DNA of 64,000 nucleotides from Notospermus geniculatus (GCA_002633025.1 NMRB01000459.1:270835-334834), one strand, 5' to 3'; positions 32,464 to 43,079 are shown, counted from the stretch's first letter. Notes: generated by a model from the sequence alone, not told the origin. A program made the numbers and translations.

Positions 32464-33137
32464 TCAGAAGTTCCTTGGAGTGGCAGTTCTGCACTTTCTG
32501 GTGGGGTATTTCCAACGGCTGTATGAAGAGTTTCCATGGCCTCAGATTCATGTTCATTTTCAACCTAAAAAGAGATTTGTTGTTAAATGTGTTGGTAAAA
32601 TTTTATTGTTTTTAAAAAATGAGATTACTGACCCTTCCCTTCGACTTGGAGGAATTATACTAACAGTATTCCTCCAAGCTCAGTCTCGCCATTATGTCTT
32701 CAGCTGCTGGTATAATTTCAACTATGACTTCATCTCCGACATGCTCATCTCCTGTCTGTTCTTCACCCTGTATATTCTGGAATGATAGGACATTCAAAGA
32801 TTGTGTAACCAGGATGAAGGGATAGAAGGAGCCTGTGCTTATACACATGTTAAAATAATTAGACATACACTTCAAACTTACCATTGGATCCAGCTGCCCT
32901 GGTGGAGAATAGAGTGTCCCTGGAAGAAATGCGTCTTCTGGGATCCTCTTTGGGTTGAAAGGCATCAGTCTGGTTGCCTCAAAACCAGCTTTTATATTCG
33001 CAGGAGTGAAGGCTTTCACCCAAGCACGGGAGAGCAGACGACAGAATTTTTTTTTCTCGAAACAACTGCTCCACTTTCTGTCACCAGGGTGTGGCATTCT
33101 TTGTCCCACTCTTGCTTGAGGGTTTTGTAGACAGATC
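32464..33137 (-). pseudogene. pogo-like (DDE_1) transposase, 3' core exons
   Basis: Exon 1 (33137 to about 32883) encodes SVYKTLKQEWDKECHTLVTE..VVSRKK and, after a shift in a T9-10 tract at 33046-33055, LLSRAWVKAFTPANIKAGFE followed by ATRLMPFNP, the end of the DDE_1 domain; donor GTAAGT. Exon 2 begins after CCTATCATTCCAG (about 32782; NIQGEEQTGDEHVGDEVIVE). Exon 3 (32567-32464) lies between TTTTTAG and GTAAGT (VENEHESEAMETLHTAV). Upstream the gene is cut at 33138 by a TTAA-ended repeat, so the catalytic triad is missing here. A homopolymer error could explain the shift, but the 5' loss could not. Confidence 0.65.
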
Positions 33138-33300
33138 TTAAAGCTGAACTAGATTCATTACGCCACCGCGCAAGTTGACAAAAAATACCTGCCACGCCAC
33201 AGCGCGGCAGGTAGGTGAAATACAAACGCCCTAGTCGGAGTTGAAACACCGTCTCCAAACCCGATATTCTCTGACCTAGACAAGATGGCGCTGTCATTCA
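33138..33300 (+). mobile_element. TTAA-type element end related to 21252
   Basis: TTAAAGCTGAACTAGAT at 33138-33154 equals the end of the fold-back at 21252 for 17 bp, and is likewise followed by a G/C hairpin (CTGCCACGCCACAGCGCGGC). The other end was not found. It interrupts the pogo-like gene. Confidence 0.6.
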
Positions 33301-33480
33301 ACCGCAAGCAGCTGAAGGGCGAGTATCTCCGCATACAATAATGGCAACTGCACCGGTCAGTACAATGAATGGTCAACAATACATACAGGCCTAGGCCTAC
33401 GTGGCCATGCAATGTCGGTAAACAAAGAGCCTGCAGCCACCCCAAACCCCAAAAAACCCTCACAAATCGAACGAAGTCGT

Positions 33481-34154
33481 AAAACGGGGGGCAGCTCGAA
33501 AAGACGGATTCGACGGATTCTTGTAAAATGAAGCATATAATCACTTTTTTATATGCATTAATCTTTTTAGAAATATGACATATGTATAAGCTTTAAAACC
33601 AACGTGTTATTTTCATTTATAATACGATTTCAAATCCATGCACAGTGAGGTTAATAAATCGGGTCTGATATGTCCGAACTCATCTTGTGGAAAATTATGA
33701 CGTCGCCACTATTGATTTGTCGATGACGTCAACACAGTTGCGCTGTCGATCTCATAGGCCTATCGTATATCGAGAATAACTAAAATGGCATACACGGGAA
33801 ACACAAAAAAAACCCGATGTGTTGATGACAGCGACAGGCCTACTGTCAATCGAGTTTCCTTGGATAATCAAATCCTACGGATGCGGTGTAATGTATTGTT
33901 TCAGATCCTGACCCAGCGGCGGTAGGTCTAATGTTTATTAGGCCCAGGCTAGGCTTATTTGTATTTTTAGACTGATCATCTACCCTCCCAATACTTCGAT
34001 TAACTTTTTGGCCCGTACTGCTTGGTTGATAGGACACGGGTACCAGGCTCCTCTGGGAATTCCACACGTGACGTCATAACAAAGTTGTCCGCAGACCACG
34101 ATCCGTCGAATCCGTTGAATCCGTCGAATCCGTCTTTTCGAGCTGCCCTAAAAC
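33481..34154. mobile_element. Inverted-repeat element, GCAGCTCGAAAAGACGGATT arms
   Basis: 33481-33520 (AAAACGGGGGGCAGCTCGAA, then AAGACGGATTCGACGGATTC) matches the complement of about 34115-34154. In the right arm GAATCCGTCGAATCCGT is expanded by one extra unit. The 590-bp middle has no credible gene. Confidence 0.6.
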
Positions 34155-34325
34155 GGGAAATGATCAAACCTGCCCTAACAAATTCAGAGGGTGCCGAAAA
34201 ATTACAGTAAAATCCATTTTCCAATGCTGCTTCGACCGGCACACACAACGCCCTTTCGCCATCTTGGTTTCGTACGTGGATAAGCAGCATGCTATCCAGG
34301 TGTAAAGTTTTTCAGTGTTCCGTGT

Positions 34326-34482
34326 GTCAGTGTTCCCCCTATTGTTCTGGAAACACTGGCAGATAGATCCATACATTACTCTGTGTGTCCCCTATTATCA
34401 AGTCGCGGCTTATTCCGTCAGACAATAGCAGGGGAACACTCGCAGATGGGGAACACTGAAAAACGTTACACCGGCATGCAAT
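34326..34482 (+). repeat. Dispersed repeat copy, matches 286-418
   Basis: GTGTGTCAGTGTTCCCCCTA and GGGGAACACTCGCAGATGGG blocks match the repeat near the window start. Ends at GTTACACC just before the Harbinger remnant. Confidence 0.55.
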
Positions 34483-34675
34483 GGGCCGTATTCATAAAAC
34501 CCTGCTAAGCCTAGTTGGCAACTATTTTGAGCCTTAGCTGCCAACTAACCCTAGTTGGATACTAGTTGTTATTCATAAAATACCGCTAAGCTTAGTTGAC
34601 TGCTATGTTGACTGCTAACTTTAGAGGTGATCCTGGGTACCTCTAAGTCACTATTTGGCAACTATATCCTTCATT

Positions 34676-35050
34676 TTGTATGTTTGCCTAGACGAATTCT
34701 CGAACTGGCTGAGTTGCATCGTGCAGTGAGGAGGGAAAGAGTACTCAGAGACAGGCGTAATCCACTTGATATTTGTACTGATGATGAATTGATTAAGAGA
34801 TGTCGATTTTCGTGGGAAGGGATCATGTTTATAACGGATTTAATAGCACATGAAATTCATCATCCAACGAGATTCAAGATGGATTCTAAACAGTATCTGG
34901 ACCTTTTCAGGTGTTAAAGGTTGTGTTGATGGAACACATATTTGGATAATTTAACCTCATTTTAATGAGGCTGACTTTGTCAACAGGAAAGGTCATCACC
35001 CCATAAACGTTCAAGTGATATGTGACCATAAGGGGAAATGGGTTAACACT
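34676..35050 (+). pseudogene. Harbinger transposase (HARBI1-like) remnant
   Basis: Reads RRERVLRDRRNPLDICTDDE..RCRFSWEGIMFITDLI, typical of the N-terminus of PIF/Harbinger transposases. After an internal deletion it continues VKGCVDGTHIWI..NEADFVNRKGHHPINVQVIC, which carries the first catalytic Asp (DGTHI) and the NRKGHHPINVQ motif of DDE_4. The middle third and the C-terminal catalytic residues are absent and frames shift, so no active enzyme is made. Confidence 0.8.
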
Positions 35051-35226
35051 GTGGCAAGATGCCACAATATTAATCCATGCCATCCCTATTGAAAGTGAAA
35101 CTGACGCGTGTTGTTACTTGTTGTTTGGGACACGGCCAACTGCTATGTTAACAACCAACTAGTCCTAGTTGACAACTACCTGGCACTGTCCCTAGCAGGG
35201 TTTTATGAATATAACAAGAAATGTTT

Positions 35227-36270
35227 TTAAAAAACATAGGGCGGTGGTGAACCTTAATAAAACAGTACAACGAAATTATGAAACTGTATTGGCATAATGT
35301 TTCTGATGACATGTTTCATTCAGCATCCAAGCTCAGGATGCGTTTTAGTGTTTTTGTCAATTCCCGGAATTGTCCTCTCGTTCCTCACGCATGACCATGC
35401 TCCGTGGAGAGCCCTGGTGGAAGGAATGCAGGACATTTTTTGTATTGTTGTAGGCGTAATTTACATAGCCTTCAGTTGACGTCATCGCGTCATGATCAGT
35501 GTCTCACATGTCAATTTGTCATACACATTTTGCTCGATGCAAAGTTTGAGTGGGCCGTATAAACAACTGAGGGAATGAAAATAAAAAAAATCACTTACCT
35601 GTGTTAGTTATTGAATGACAGCAGCTGGATTGGCTTGAAAACCCGGGGGAAACAAAGCGAATATAGTCCATACGGCTTGCTGTATATCGAGTGCAATCCC
35701 ACCTCAATCTGACCGCACAACGTTTTGACGTCATCACCAATGGTGTTGACGCTGTGCTTCTAGGCTACGCCATGGGCGTCGCCTAGAACCGATTCACCTT
35801 AGCAACGACGTCACTGAATTTTGGCATGCACGTCAATTATTGGACTGACAGGGAATTCGCCTATGACATGAGCGTGTGTGTTGATGCGTTTTCCTTTTCA
35901 ACTTAAATGCTTCTGATGACATTGCCGGACGTTAATAATGCAGCACCCCTGTAGTCATCGCCAGATTAGCCCAGGATGCGTATTTATAAATGGGCTTATG
36001 TGGTTTTGTCAATTCCGAATTTCCTCCCGTTTCTCACGCATGGCCATGCTCCGTGGGGAGCGGGCTATGACATTTGGGTACTGAATATTGGCTGATGATT
36101 TCTCAAAATGGTCTCAGCTGTCTTTCCAGTTCGAAGTCCTCGCATCGTCATAATCATGTGGGCCTAATGGCACGATCAACTGGTCAATCAAGTCACGTCC
36201 CAAAATCCCGCCCAACAAAATAGCAAACCAGTCAGGAAATTCAAACACCACCGCCCTATGTTTTTTTTAA
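35227..36270. mobile_element. TTAA-flanked element nested in Harbinger
   Basis: TTAA|AAAACATAGGGCGGTGGTG at 35227 and CACCACCGCCCTATGTTTTT..TTAA at 36270. Inside, about 35301-35418 and 35908-36063 are diverged direct repeats (TTCTGATGACAT, CAGGATGCGT, GCATG(A/G)CCATGCTCCGTGG). No gene. Confidence 0.7.
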
Positions 36271-36416
36271 TAGCAGGAAACTATGGAGCAGGCAACTAGG
36301 CATTTGGCAGCCTGCTAAGGCCTAGTTGGCTGCTAGTTTAGCAGGGTTTTATGAATATGGCCCCAGCAGATCTCCATGTAGGCCTATTCTCAGGCACATT
36401 CTGCTAGACAGAAGTG

Positions 36417-36512
36417 GCCGGATAGCGCAGTCGGTTAGGGCGTCTGGCTATTTCTTCTACTGTAACGCCAATCCGGCGGGCGCAGGTTCGACACCAGGGT
36501 CGGGTAGATTTT
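36417..36512 (+). ncRNA. tRNA-like sequence (SINE head or tRNA pseudogene)
   Basis: GGCCGGATAGCGCAGTCGGT followed by TAGGGCGTC gives a good Pol III A box. GGTTCGACACC gives a B box, and TTTTTTT follows at 36510. The anticodon region has an insert of about 18 nt and the T stem does not pair well, so a functional tRNA is unlikely; a tRNA-derived SINE head is more likely. Its 3' half recurs inverted at 36872-36917. Confidence 0.5.
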
Positions 36513-36566
36513 TTTACCAACCTTTTGCATTTATGTTTTGTTTTGTCAAGTCTATATACAGTCTAA

Positions 36567-36634
36567 CCCAGGAAAATGTTTTCTATAAGTGCACTCTTCA
36601 TGAAGAGTGCGCTTATGGAAAACATTTTCCTGGG
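36567..36634. repeat. 33-bp-arm hairpin
   Basis: CCCAGGAAAATGTTTTCTAT pairs with ATGGAAAACATTTTCCTGGG around CTTCATGAAG, with two or three mismatches. It lies between the tRNA-like sequence and its inverted partial copy. Confidence 0.9.
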
Positions 36635-36638
36635 TTCA

Positions 36639-36846
36639 GTCTACAGCCTATTACTGAGGTTGACTGGATGGAGATCATAAGATCAGACATTAGGCGAGTC
36701 AAAGTATCTGTAACTTGCCAATCTGTTACGTTTCAGGATCGCGGCTGTGCATGTTCTGGCAAAAATATATGCCAAAAAAATCAATGCGGTACACTGCATA
36801 AGGGCTACAAAATGAATTGTAAAAAAAGTGTTAACTGTAAAAAATA
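36639..36846 (+). CDS. Cys-rich fragment, unknown (CXC-like)
   Basis: The frame after the hairpin reads EVDWMEIIRSDIRRVKVSVT and then a cysteine run with spacing C-x-C-x5-C-x5-C-x8-C-x4-C. The spacing faintly resembles cysteine clusters of some transposase-associated zinc motifs. It has no own start other than through the repeat, so it may be a translated remnant. Function unknown. Confidence 0.25.
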
Positions 36847-36871
36847 GTTTTCATGAGAAAAGAAGAGACCC

Positions 36872-36917
36872 GACCATGGGTGTCGAACCTGCGTCCGCCG
36901 GATTGGCGTTACAGTAG
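36872..36917 (-). repeat. Inverted partial copy of the tRNA-like sequence
   Basis: On the minus strand CTACTGTAACGCCAATCCGG and GACGCAGGTTCGACACCC match 36454-36500 with few differences. Confidence 0.8.
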
Positions 36918-37379
36918 AACCATCTTCTGCTTTGACTTCTTCAACTGGTGTTGTGCCTTTTGTGCTGTTGATGTCGAAGGGACTGCTTCATAATCTGTCG
37001 GACAGCAGACAACTTCCCCTGCTTGGCGTTTGGCCTTCTTTGGTAGTTCTACGCGGCGCATTCAGTATGGTCAGCAGGGCAGGCGCTGTCCATTCCACTG
37101 GTGCTAGGTCTGGCACTGAAAAGTACAAATGACAGAAAGTTGGATAACGATTATGGGATATTGGTAACAATTAATAAGTGCTAAATTACAGTTTCTGTGT
37201 ATTGCAGGTTACGAAAATGATACCAAACATCACTTCCAGGAAGTGAATCACTTACATTCATCGCTGGATAATTCTGGTGGATTTGATGTCCATTCTGAAA
37301 CAAGAGCCACAATGTCACCAAGACAACAAGCACAGGGGCCCAGAAGGCCAATCCCTTTTTTATGGTCCCCAACAGAGGA

Positions 37380-38600
37380 CGGGCACCCAAGAGCAATATG
37401 GGTCCCATATTTTGGGTCACAAACATCGAGAGGTTGGGATGGTGGCATGCCAAGATGTGGTCATAGGCCAAATTGCCTAAAATGGTACTTGATTCCAAAG
37501 CCTGTGGAACATCAGACGGAATAAGCCGCGACACACACAGAGACGAAATGAAATAATGTGTGAAAGTAATGTGCTCCATGTGCTGCCCATATGGGATTTC
37601 AGTCAGGAAGTTAACGACGACAAGGAGGCACCGAACATAGTGAAACTAACCTGAATCAATCGGATTCTCCACGGGCATCGGCAACTCCCTCCGAAGGAAG
37701 GAGTAACTCCTCCTCCGTGTCAGAAGTTATGCTAAGTACAGATTTATTGGGGTTGGTTTCTGAAAATCAATAGGGCAAATTTGTTTTGGTTTCTGCTAGT
37801 AATCCCCTCTCCGTAAAACAATACATGAATTGCTTCCCTTTCGGCGGACATGCACATCTATGTATGTTATGTAGGCCTATGAATTAATGACCAATACTTA
37901 AATGTAGTAAGTTCCTTACTGACAATACTTAAAGATAGTAAGTACCGGTAACATTACTAACCTTGAATACACCAAGTATCAAACATTGGTGTTTCGTACG
38001 AATACTTCGCGGGATATTGACCAGTGTACACGCTCTTAAGGAGTTTGAAGAACTCGGCGTATCTATTCCATTTTGCGGTCAAGTTGCGCCACATTATTTC
38101 AGCAATGTGTCCTTCCATATTACCAAGTGATGTTCCTGGAAATGGAAAAAAAAAACAGTTCGGGGATATTTCCCACCTACAGTTGCAGAGTAATTAACAC
38201 GGATAATGAATTATTCATGCCAGGGCAATTTACCAAAAATCTTCCGAAAATGAGCTTTCGCGTGAGCCCAGGCACCCTCAATTCGACCACGACGCTCGGA
38301 TAAGTTCGTAGGGAAGTCGTACCGCTTCGTTCCCTCACCGGTACGTATTTCACGAGTACATGTATATATACACCACTCAACTTTCCTACGAACTTAACTT
38401 TGTGTCAAGGGTTTCGTTGGGGACGGAATACAGCAAATAGGGCTTGGAAAGTTTTGGGGGCCACACGCCAAGATGTGGTACTTGTTTCCACTGCCAGCAT
38501 TACATACGACGGAATAATTAGGCGCGACACAAACAGAAACACAGTTGAAAACTGGGAGATGTCGCACATGTGGGAAATGAAACAATGTCATTTCGGTAAC
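37380..38600. repeat. Diverged repeat pair around 37380-37570 and 38400-38600
   Basis: Both segments carry GCCAAGATGTGGT, CTTG(A/T)TTCCA and GACGGAATAA..GCGCGACAC-like blocks in the same order. They interleave with Merlin exons, so a repeat has been duplicated around or within that gene. Confidence 0.45.
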
Positions 38601-39242
38601 TGTATTTCAACTATCAGGGAAATAACTTACCCTTTGCCCTCGCGCTCCACCATTCCAAATATCCAAACTTTCAAACCCATGGTTTTCCCTCGATGGAACT
38701 TCGACCTCCTTCCAAACAAGCTCTCGTCAACTTCAACGACACCACTGAACTTCACGGTAGCGATATTGTGGCAGAAAAAGTCCTTGAAAAGTTCTCTAAT
38801 GAACGATGCCCAGTCTACCGCACTCTTTTTGTAATCTATGCCCGCAAATAAAGCACAACGATGGAGACTATTGCCATCGACATAATATTTCAGAAACATC
38901 ATTATGTCTTGGAATGCAGAATGAGACCGAGAAAACCAAGAATACCGGCGAATTGAAATACGTTCGTTGTTTAATTTGACACTGCCACGCCAAACCATCA
39001 GGTCTGACATTCCTCTTCACAAGTTTGCACGGGTGTACACAGTTCGTGCAAACCATAAAATCAGCAATCAACCCCCTCTCCCGAAGCCATCCATGAATTG
39101 CTTCCCTTTCGGCTGACATTAGTGGAAAGAAATTCCATGGATTGGTAAAATCTCCGAAATCGATGCTGAGGACATCTGTGGCACTTTTTGCTTTGCGGAA
39201 GTTTCCCGCGGGTCCGCCCGACGGTTTCTTAGACGCCATCAT
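37957..39242 (-). pseudogene. Merlin (IS1016-like) transposase, multi-exon
   Basis: Exon 1 (39242-38631) opens MMASKKPSGG. It has a CTNC..WQCQ zinc-like N-terminal part, a one-base shift near 38955, then FLKYYVDGNSLHRCALFAGI and SGVVEVDESLFGRRSKFHRG..WIFGMVERE, with the first catalytic Asp-Glu block of the IS1016/ISXO2-type DDE domain; donor GTAAGT. Exon 3 (about 38310-38234) encodes RRGRIEGAWAHAKAHFRKIF with the IEGAWAHAK block carrying the last acidic residue; donor GTAAAT. Exon 4 (38135-37957) follows CCATTTCCAG and encodes SLGNMEGHIAEIMWRNLTAK to a stop. Exons 3 and 4 join in phase. The exon with the middle Asp was not found. Function lost or sequence imperfect. Confidence 0.7.
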
Positions 39243-39308
39243 CAAATGGGTACCGGTACCGGGTCCGCGCGGAAGTTCGCCAATGATTGCTCAATACGAA
39301 TTTCTATT

Positions 39309-40134
39309 AGACCGTTCAGACACAAAGCGAACGCGAATGCGACCAAAAAACGGCCGCGCGAACTTCCGCCCGTCTTTCCGCGGTAATTGCTCCCAGAGCG
39401 ATTTTTTGGAAGAAGTTCGCGCGACTTTTACCCACAATGCATTGTTTTGAGACTATTTCAGCCTTCCCGGCAGAGTTTTCCGGGAATTGCTCCTCGGAAT
39501 TGTTATCTCCAGGAATAGTGTTCCGGAATTCGACAAAAAGGTTAAGTCCTGCTTTCCATTGGAGCATTTCCGTGCGCGGAAACGCTCGAAAGCATTGTCT
39601 TTTTCCGCGCCGTGACAAACGAACCGGAAACAAACAATGCCTTCGAGCGTTTCCGCGCAAAGAAACGCGCCAATGGAAAGCAGGCCTCAGGCATTTCGTA
39701 TTTTCTGTTGAAGGTCAGAATGCCAGACGAGATTATTTCGGAAAATCCAATCCTGTATGACAAATCCCGGAAAAAAATATAAGATTATTATTATTTTATA
39801 TCTTCTTGGGAAAATTTCATGTACGAAAATGTGTTTTTTAAAATCTCTTTTTGCGTCTTCTTGCCAAGGTATTCAGCGCGAGTACCTCCCCTTCACTTTC
39901 CGATGTCGACATTGGCCTATGCACATCCATTTTACTTGGAGGAACGTAGACAAATGACCGAAGAAAGGCCCACATCTGTCTTTACACCAAAACGTTCGCC
40001 CTACTTTCCGCGTGAGTTTCCGCACCATGTATGAACGACTATTCGCGCGGTTTTCCGCGAGCAAAAACTCGCTTAATTCCGCGCGGAATTTCCGCACGAC
40101 TTTCCGCGCTATGTCTGAATGGACCCTTATGGTG
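39309..40134. mobile_element. Element with GACCGTTCAGACA / TGTCTGAATGGAC ends
   Basis: Left TAGACCGTTCAGACACAAAG and right complement AGGGTCCATTCAGACATAGC are imperfect inverted ends. Both subterminal regions are dense in CGCGCGAACTTCCGC / TTTCCGCGCG words. A smaller hairpin lies inside. Confidence 0.5.
39548..39684. mobile_element. Hairpin MITE nested in 39309-40134
   Basis: CCTGCTTTCCATTGG..CGGAAACGCTCGAA pairs with TTCGAGCGTTTCCGCGCAAA..CCAATGGAAAGCAGG. About 60-bp arms, 137 bp total. Confidence 0.85.
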
Positions 40135-40725
40135 TGTCTGAATTCGAAAGACGATTTTGATATGAAAACGTCGTTTATTCGGATAATGAGTAGGATACAT
40201 ACAAAGACGGAAATCGAGAGTCCATGAATATTGTGTAGGCCTAGGGTAAATGGTCCAATTCTCGCACACTTCCGTTTCTGTCTCTCTGTTAAATCTAGAA
40301 CCGAGGTTTTGGGGCATGCAATCAACCCTCTACACATAAACAGCATAACGAGCCCCATGGGAATGAGGTTTACAGTAGATTTTCCGTGTTTGTAATGTGT
40401 TATGCACAGTAAAAAGGTATGATAGCTGAATGCACCATTCCTCGCACAGTACCTCCCCTTTCTCACACAGACACGTCCCTCTTCCCACACACTACGCCCC
40501 AATCTTCGCACAGCTACATCCCAATCTTCGCACAGCTATCCCAGTCTGTGCACACCATAAAAAGTTGTGCATGTACTTTGTTACCCTAATTAGGGATGAC
40601 AAGCCGTTTTCAAAGAATTGGGAACATTGACATATTATACATCATTGGAAAGAGTCTTAAAAAATGCAAAAATATGATTACCAATATCAGGCTTTAATTC
40701 AAATCCTGTGATTTTCTATGATTTT

Positions 40726-41120
40726 TAGCTCACCGTGGTGAGCTTATACAATGGTTGTGCGTCCGTCGTCCGTCGTCGTCGTCGTCCGTCGTCGTCGTCG
40801 TCGTCGTCCGTCGTTGTCCGTAAAGGGCGGCGCACACGAGCGACTAAATCTGGGCGACCGCCGACGAGACTGGTGGTGCGACTAGACATCAGCCAATCAG
40901 AAGCGCCAAATCTTGTCGCTTTGGCGGTCGGAAGCCAAGTCGGCCGACAAATCGGTCAAAATTGTCGCTCGTGTGCGCCGCCCTTTAGCAGGGCACGTTT
41001 CGTAACCGCTGGAGCTATTGATCTGAAACTTGGTACATATATACCCCTAGGTCAGACGACCCACGACACCAAGTTTCTGTCCGATCCGACTCTCAGCTTG
41101 GCCACCAGGTGGCGGAAACC
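40726..41120 (+). repeat. GTCC/GTCGTC interspersed repeat, copy 1
   Basis: Begins with hairpin AGCTCACCGTGGTGAGCT, then a GTCCGTCGTCGTC microsatellite, then GCAGGGCACGTTTCGTAACC and GATCTGAAACTTGGTACATA. The second copy is 63604-63812. A 164-bp MITE is inserted at 40824. The hairpin plus microsatellite layout recalls the element at 3823. It may extend to the gap at 41480. Confidence 0.75.
40821..40987. mobile_element. MITE, AGGGCGGCGCACACGAGCGA ends
   Basis: AGGGCGGCGCACACGAGCGA (40824) and complement (40984) match for at least 21 bp; flanks are TAA and TTA. The related repeat at 63660 reads GTCCGTTAGCAGGGC with no insert, giving a natural empty site and a 3-bp TWA duplication with one mismatch. 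Confidence 0.9.
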
Positions 41121-41479
41121 AAAAACACAAAAAGTGCAATAACTCCTGAACTAATGACTAGATCATCTCCAAATTTTTATCATAGGTGTAGCTAATAAGG
41201 ATACATAACATATATAACGGGTTTTTGATTTGACCTACTTTTCAAGGTCACAGAGGTCAAAGTTCGACAAAAGTAACGAACCTGCCAAAGTTTGTCATTA
41301 TTTCACCGAGCGACTTCATATCTTGCATAAACATGCATTGGAGGGGTACCTTATAAAATACCAAGTTTCGGCCCGATTGGATATCCAATATGGCCGCCAG
41401 GTGGCGTAACCTGAAAATCAAGGAAGTGCTATTACTCGGGAACGGCTTGACGCAGAGTGCTCAAATTTGATATTTACCT

Positions 41480-42245
41480 NNNNNNNNNNNNNNNNNNNNN
41501 NNNNNNNNNNNNNNNNNNNNNNNNNNNNNNNNNNNNNNNNNNNNNNNNNNNNNNNNNNNNNNNNNNNNNNNNNNNNNNNNNNNNNNNNNNNNNNNNNNNN
41601 NNNNNNNNNNNNNNNNNNNNNNNNNNNNNNNNNNNNNNNNNNNNNNNNNNNNNNNNNNNNNNNNNNNNNNNNNNNNNNNNNNNNNNNNNNNNNNNNNNNN
41701 NNNNNNNNNNNNNNNNNNNNNNNNNNNNNNNNNNNNNNNNNNNNNNNNNNNNNNNNNNNNNNNNNNNNNNNNNNNNNNNNNNNNNNNNNNNNNNNNNNNN
41801 NNNNNNNNNNNNNNNNNNNNNNNNNNNNNNNNNNNNNNNNNNNNNNNNNNNNNNNNNNNNNNNNNNNNNNNNNNNNNNNNNNNNNNNNNNNNNNNNNNNN
41901 NNNNNNNNNNNNNNNNNNNNNNNNNNNNNNNNNNNNNNNNNNNNNNNNNNNNNNNNNNNNNNNNNNNNNNNNNNNNNNNNNNNNNNNNNNNNNNNNNNNN
42001 NNNNNNNNNNNNNNNNNNNNNNNNNNNNNNNNNNNNNNNNNNNNNNNNNNNNNNNNNNNNNNNNNNNNNNNNNNNNNNNNNNNNNNNNNNNNNNNNNNNN
42101 NNNNNNNNNNNNNNNNNNNNNNNNNNNNNNNNNNNNNNNNNNNNNNNNNNNNNNNNNNNNNNNNNNNNNNNNNNNNNNNNNNNNNNNNNNNNNNNNNNNN
42201 NNNNNNNNNNNNNNNNNNNNNNNNNNNNNNNNNNNNNNNNNNNNN
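41480..42245. other. Assembly gap (766 n)
   Basis: Undetermined bases, followed directly by a C-run at 42246. Long frames across it are meaningless. Confidence 0.99.
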
Positions 42246-42808
42246 CCCCCCCCCCCCGTGCATGGACCCCTCCCACCATTATTTTGTGGAAAATGACCTG
42301 GATTCAAAACCTGTCGAGAACCCTGAATGCTGGGCAGTATGTAAATCAATGAATAAAATGTAGCGTTGAGATCCATTTATTTACCATTTAACCCCACCCC
42401 ACCCATACCAGCCCTGCCATGGAAAAAATACATCTCCTTCTGAATCACCTTTGACGAGACACAAGATTTCAGTCATGTCAGTAAGTTCTGGGTCAAAACT
42501 GCAAAACTGTATGCCTACCACAGAAGACTGAGATTTATGGATTGTCTAGTCCTCCAGACAAAATTTGTGAATCATATGCAAATTAAATAGTAGGGGCCTA
42601 TCATGTAATAGACAGTCCGGTCCTCCAAACATCAGAAATGTGGTAGGCCTTAAGCGAATTGAAAATTATAACGGAATAGACAGGTTCAGTCACTCTCCAA
42701 AGAAACCATGCAGTTCATCACAGCAAGTCATGCCTGAAATGGAATAAAAGAAGTATATACATGTAAATTAAAATAGAATTAAATTAGCTTATTTAAAAGT
42801 CAGGGCCG

Positions 42809-42925
42809 ACCGCATAGAAAGTCCGATAGTGCTTTCGGTGCCTATCGGCGGTTTAGTTGATGGGAAAATGCGTTATAACTAACTGCCGATAGGCGCCGGT
42901 AGCACTGTCGGACTTTCTGTGCGGT
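42809..42925. mobile_element. Hairpin MITE (ACCGCAYAGAAAGTCCGA)
   Basis: ACCGCATAGAAAGTCCGATA pairs with the complement of ACTGTCGGACTTTCTGTGCGGT; inner TGCCTATCGGCGGT pairs with ACTGCCGATAGGCG. 117 bp. Confidence 0.85.
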
Positions 42926-42930
42926 GGGCC

Positions 42931-43049
42931 CAGGCCCCATATTCATAAAACTACATGTACTTAAGTCTAAGTATGACACTTATCCTTTGTTCAACACAAA
43001 AGATAAGTATCATACTTAGACTTAAGTAGCTTTATGAATACGGGGCCTG
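42931..43049. mobile_element. Hairpin MITE (CAGGCCCCATATTCATAAA)
   Basis: CAGGCCCCATATTCATAAAA pairs with TTTATGAATACGGGGCCTG, and CTTAAGTCTAAGTATGA pairs with TCATACTTAGACTTAAG. 119 bp; loop near 42988. The outer word resembles the Harbinger remnant ends at 34484. Confidence 0.9.
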
Positions 43050-43079
43050 AACTATAGGCGTACAGATACATGTACACGT

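Larger units (their letters stand above)
34484..36363 (+). mobile_element. PIF/Harbinger element remnant
   Basis: Left end GGGCCGTATTCATAAAACCC (34484) and right complement GGGCCATATTCATAAAACCC (36363) both continue TGCTA, and CTAGTTGG words repeat inside both ends. A second, shortened right end (TAGCAGGGTTTTATGAATAT) lies at about 35192-35211. A decayed transposase and a separate TTAA-flanked element lie within. Confidence 0.75.

Noticed and set aside
36417-36512. Functional tRNA gene
   Set aside because: A and B boxes are good, but the T stem does not pair and the anticodon region has an insert; a tRNA-derived repeat is more likely.
36326-36640. Long plus-strand frame starting MAASLAGFYEYG
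   Set aside because: Its first part is translation of the Harbinger end, the tRNA-like sequence (RIAQSVRASG is a typical translated tRNA) and a hairpin; only the Cys-rich tail was kept, at low confidence.
37181-37579. 132-codon minus-strand frame with a hydrophobic segment
   Set aside because: It lies in a repeat shared with 38400-38600 where the frame is not kept.
39873-40511. 212-codon minus-strand frame
   Set aside because: It runs across the right end of an inverted-repeat element, has no domain and depends on a few chance codons in CGCG-rich repeats.
40740-41142. 135-codon frame with SSSSSSS/RRRR runs
   Set aside because: Translated GTCGTC microsatellite and MITE sequence.
41418-42376. 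Several open frames of 270-300 codons around 41.4-42.4 kb
   Set aside because: They run through 766 undetermined bases; there is no real sequence behind them.
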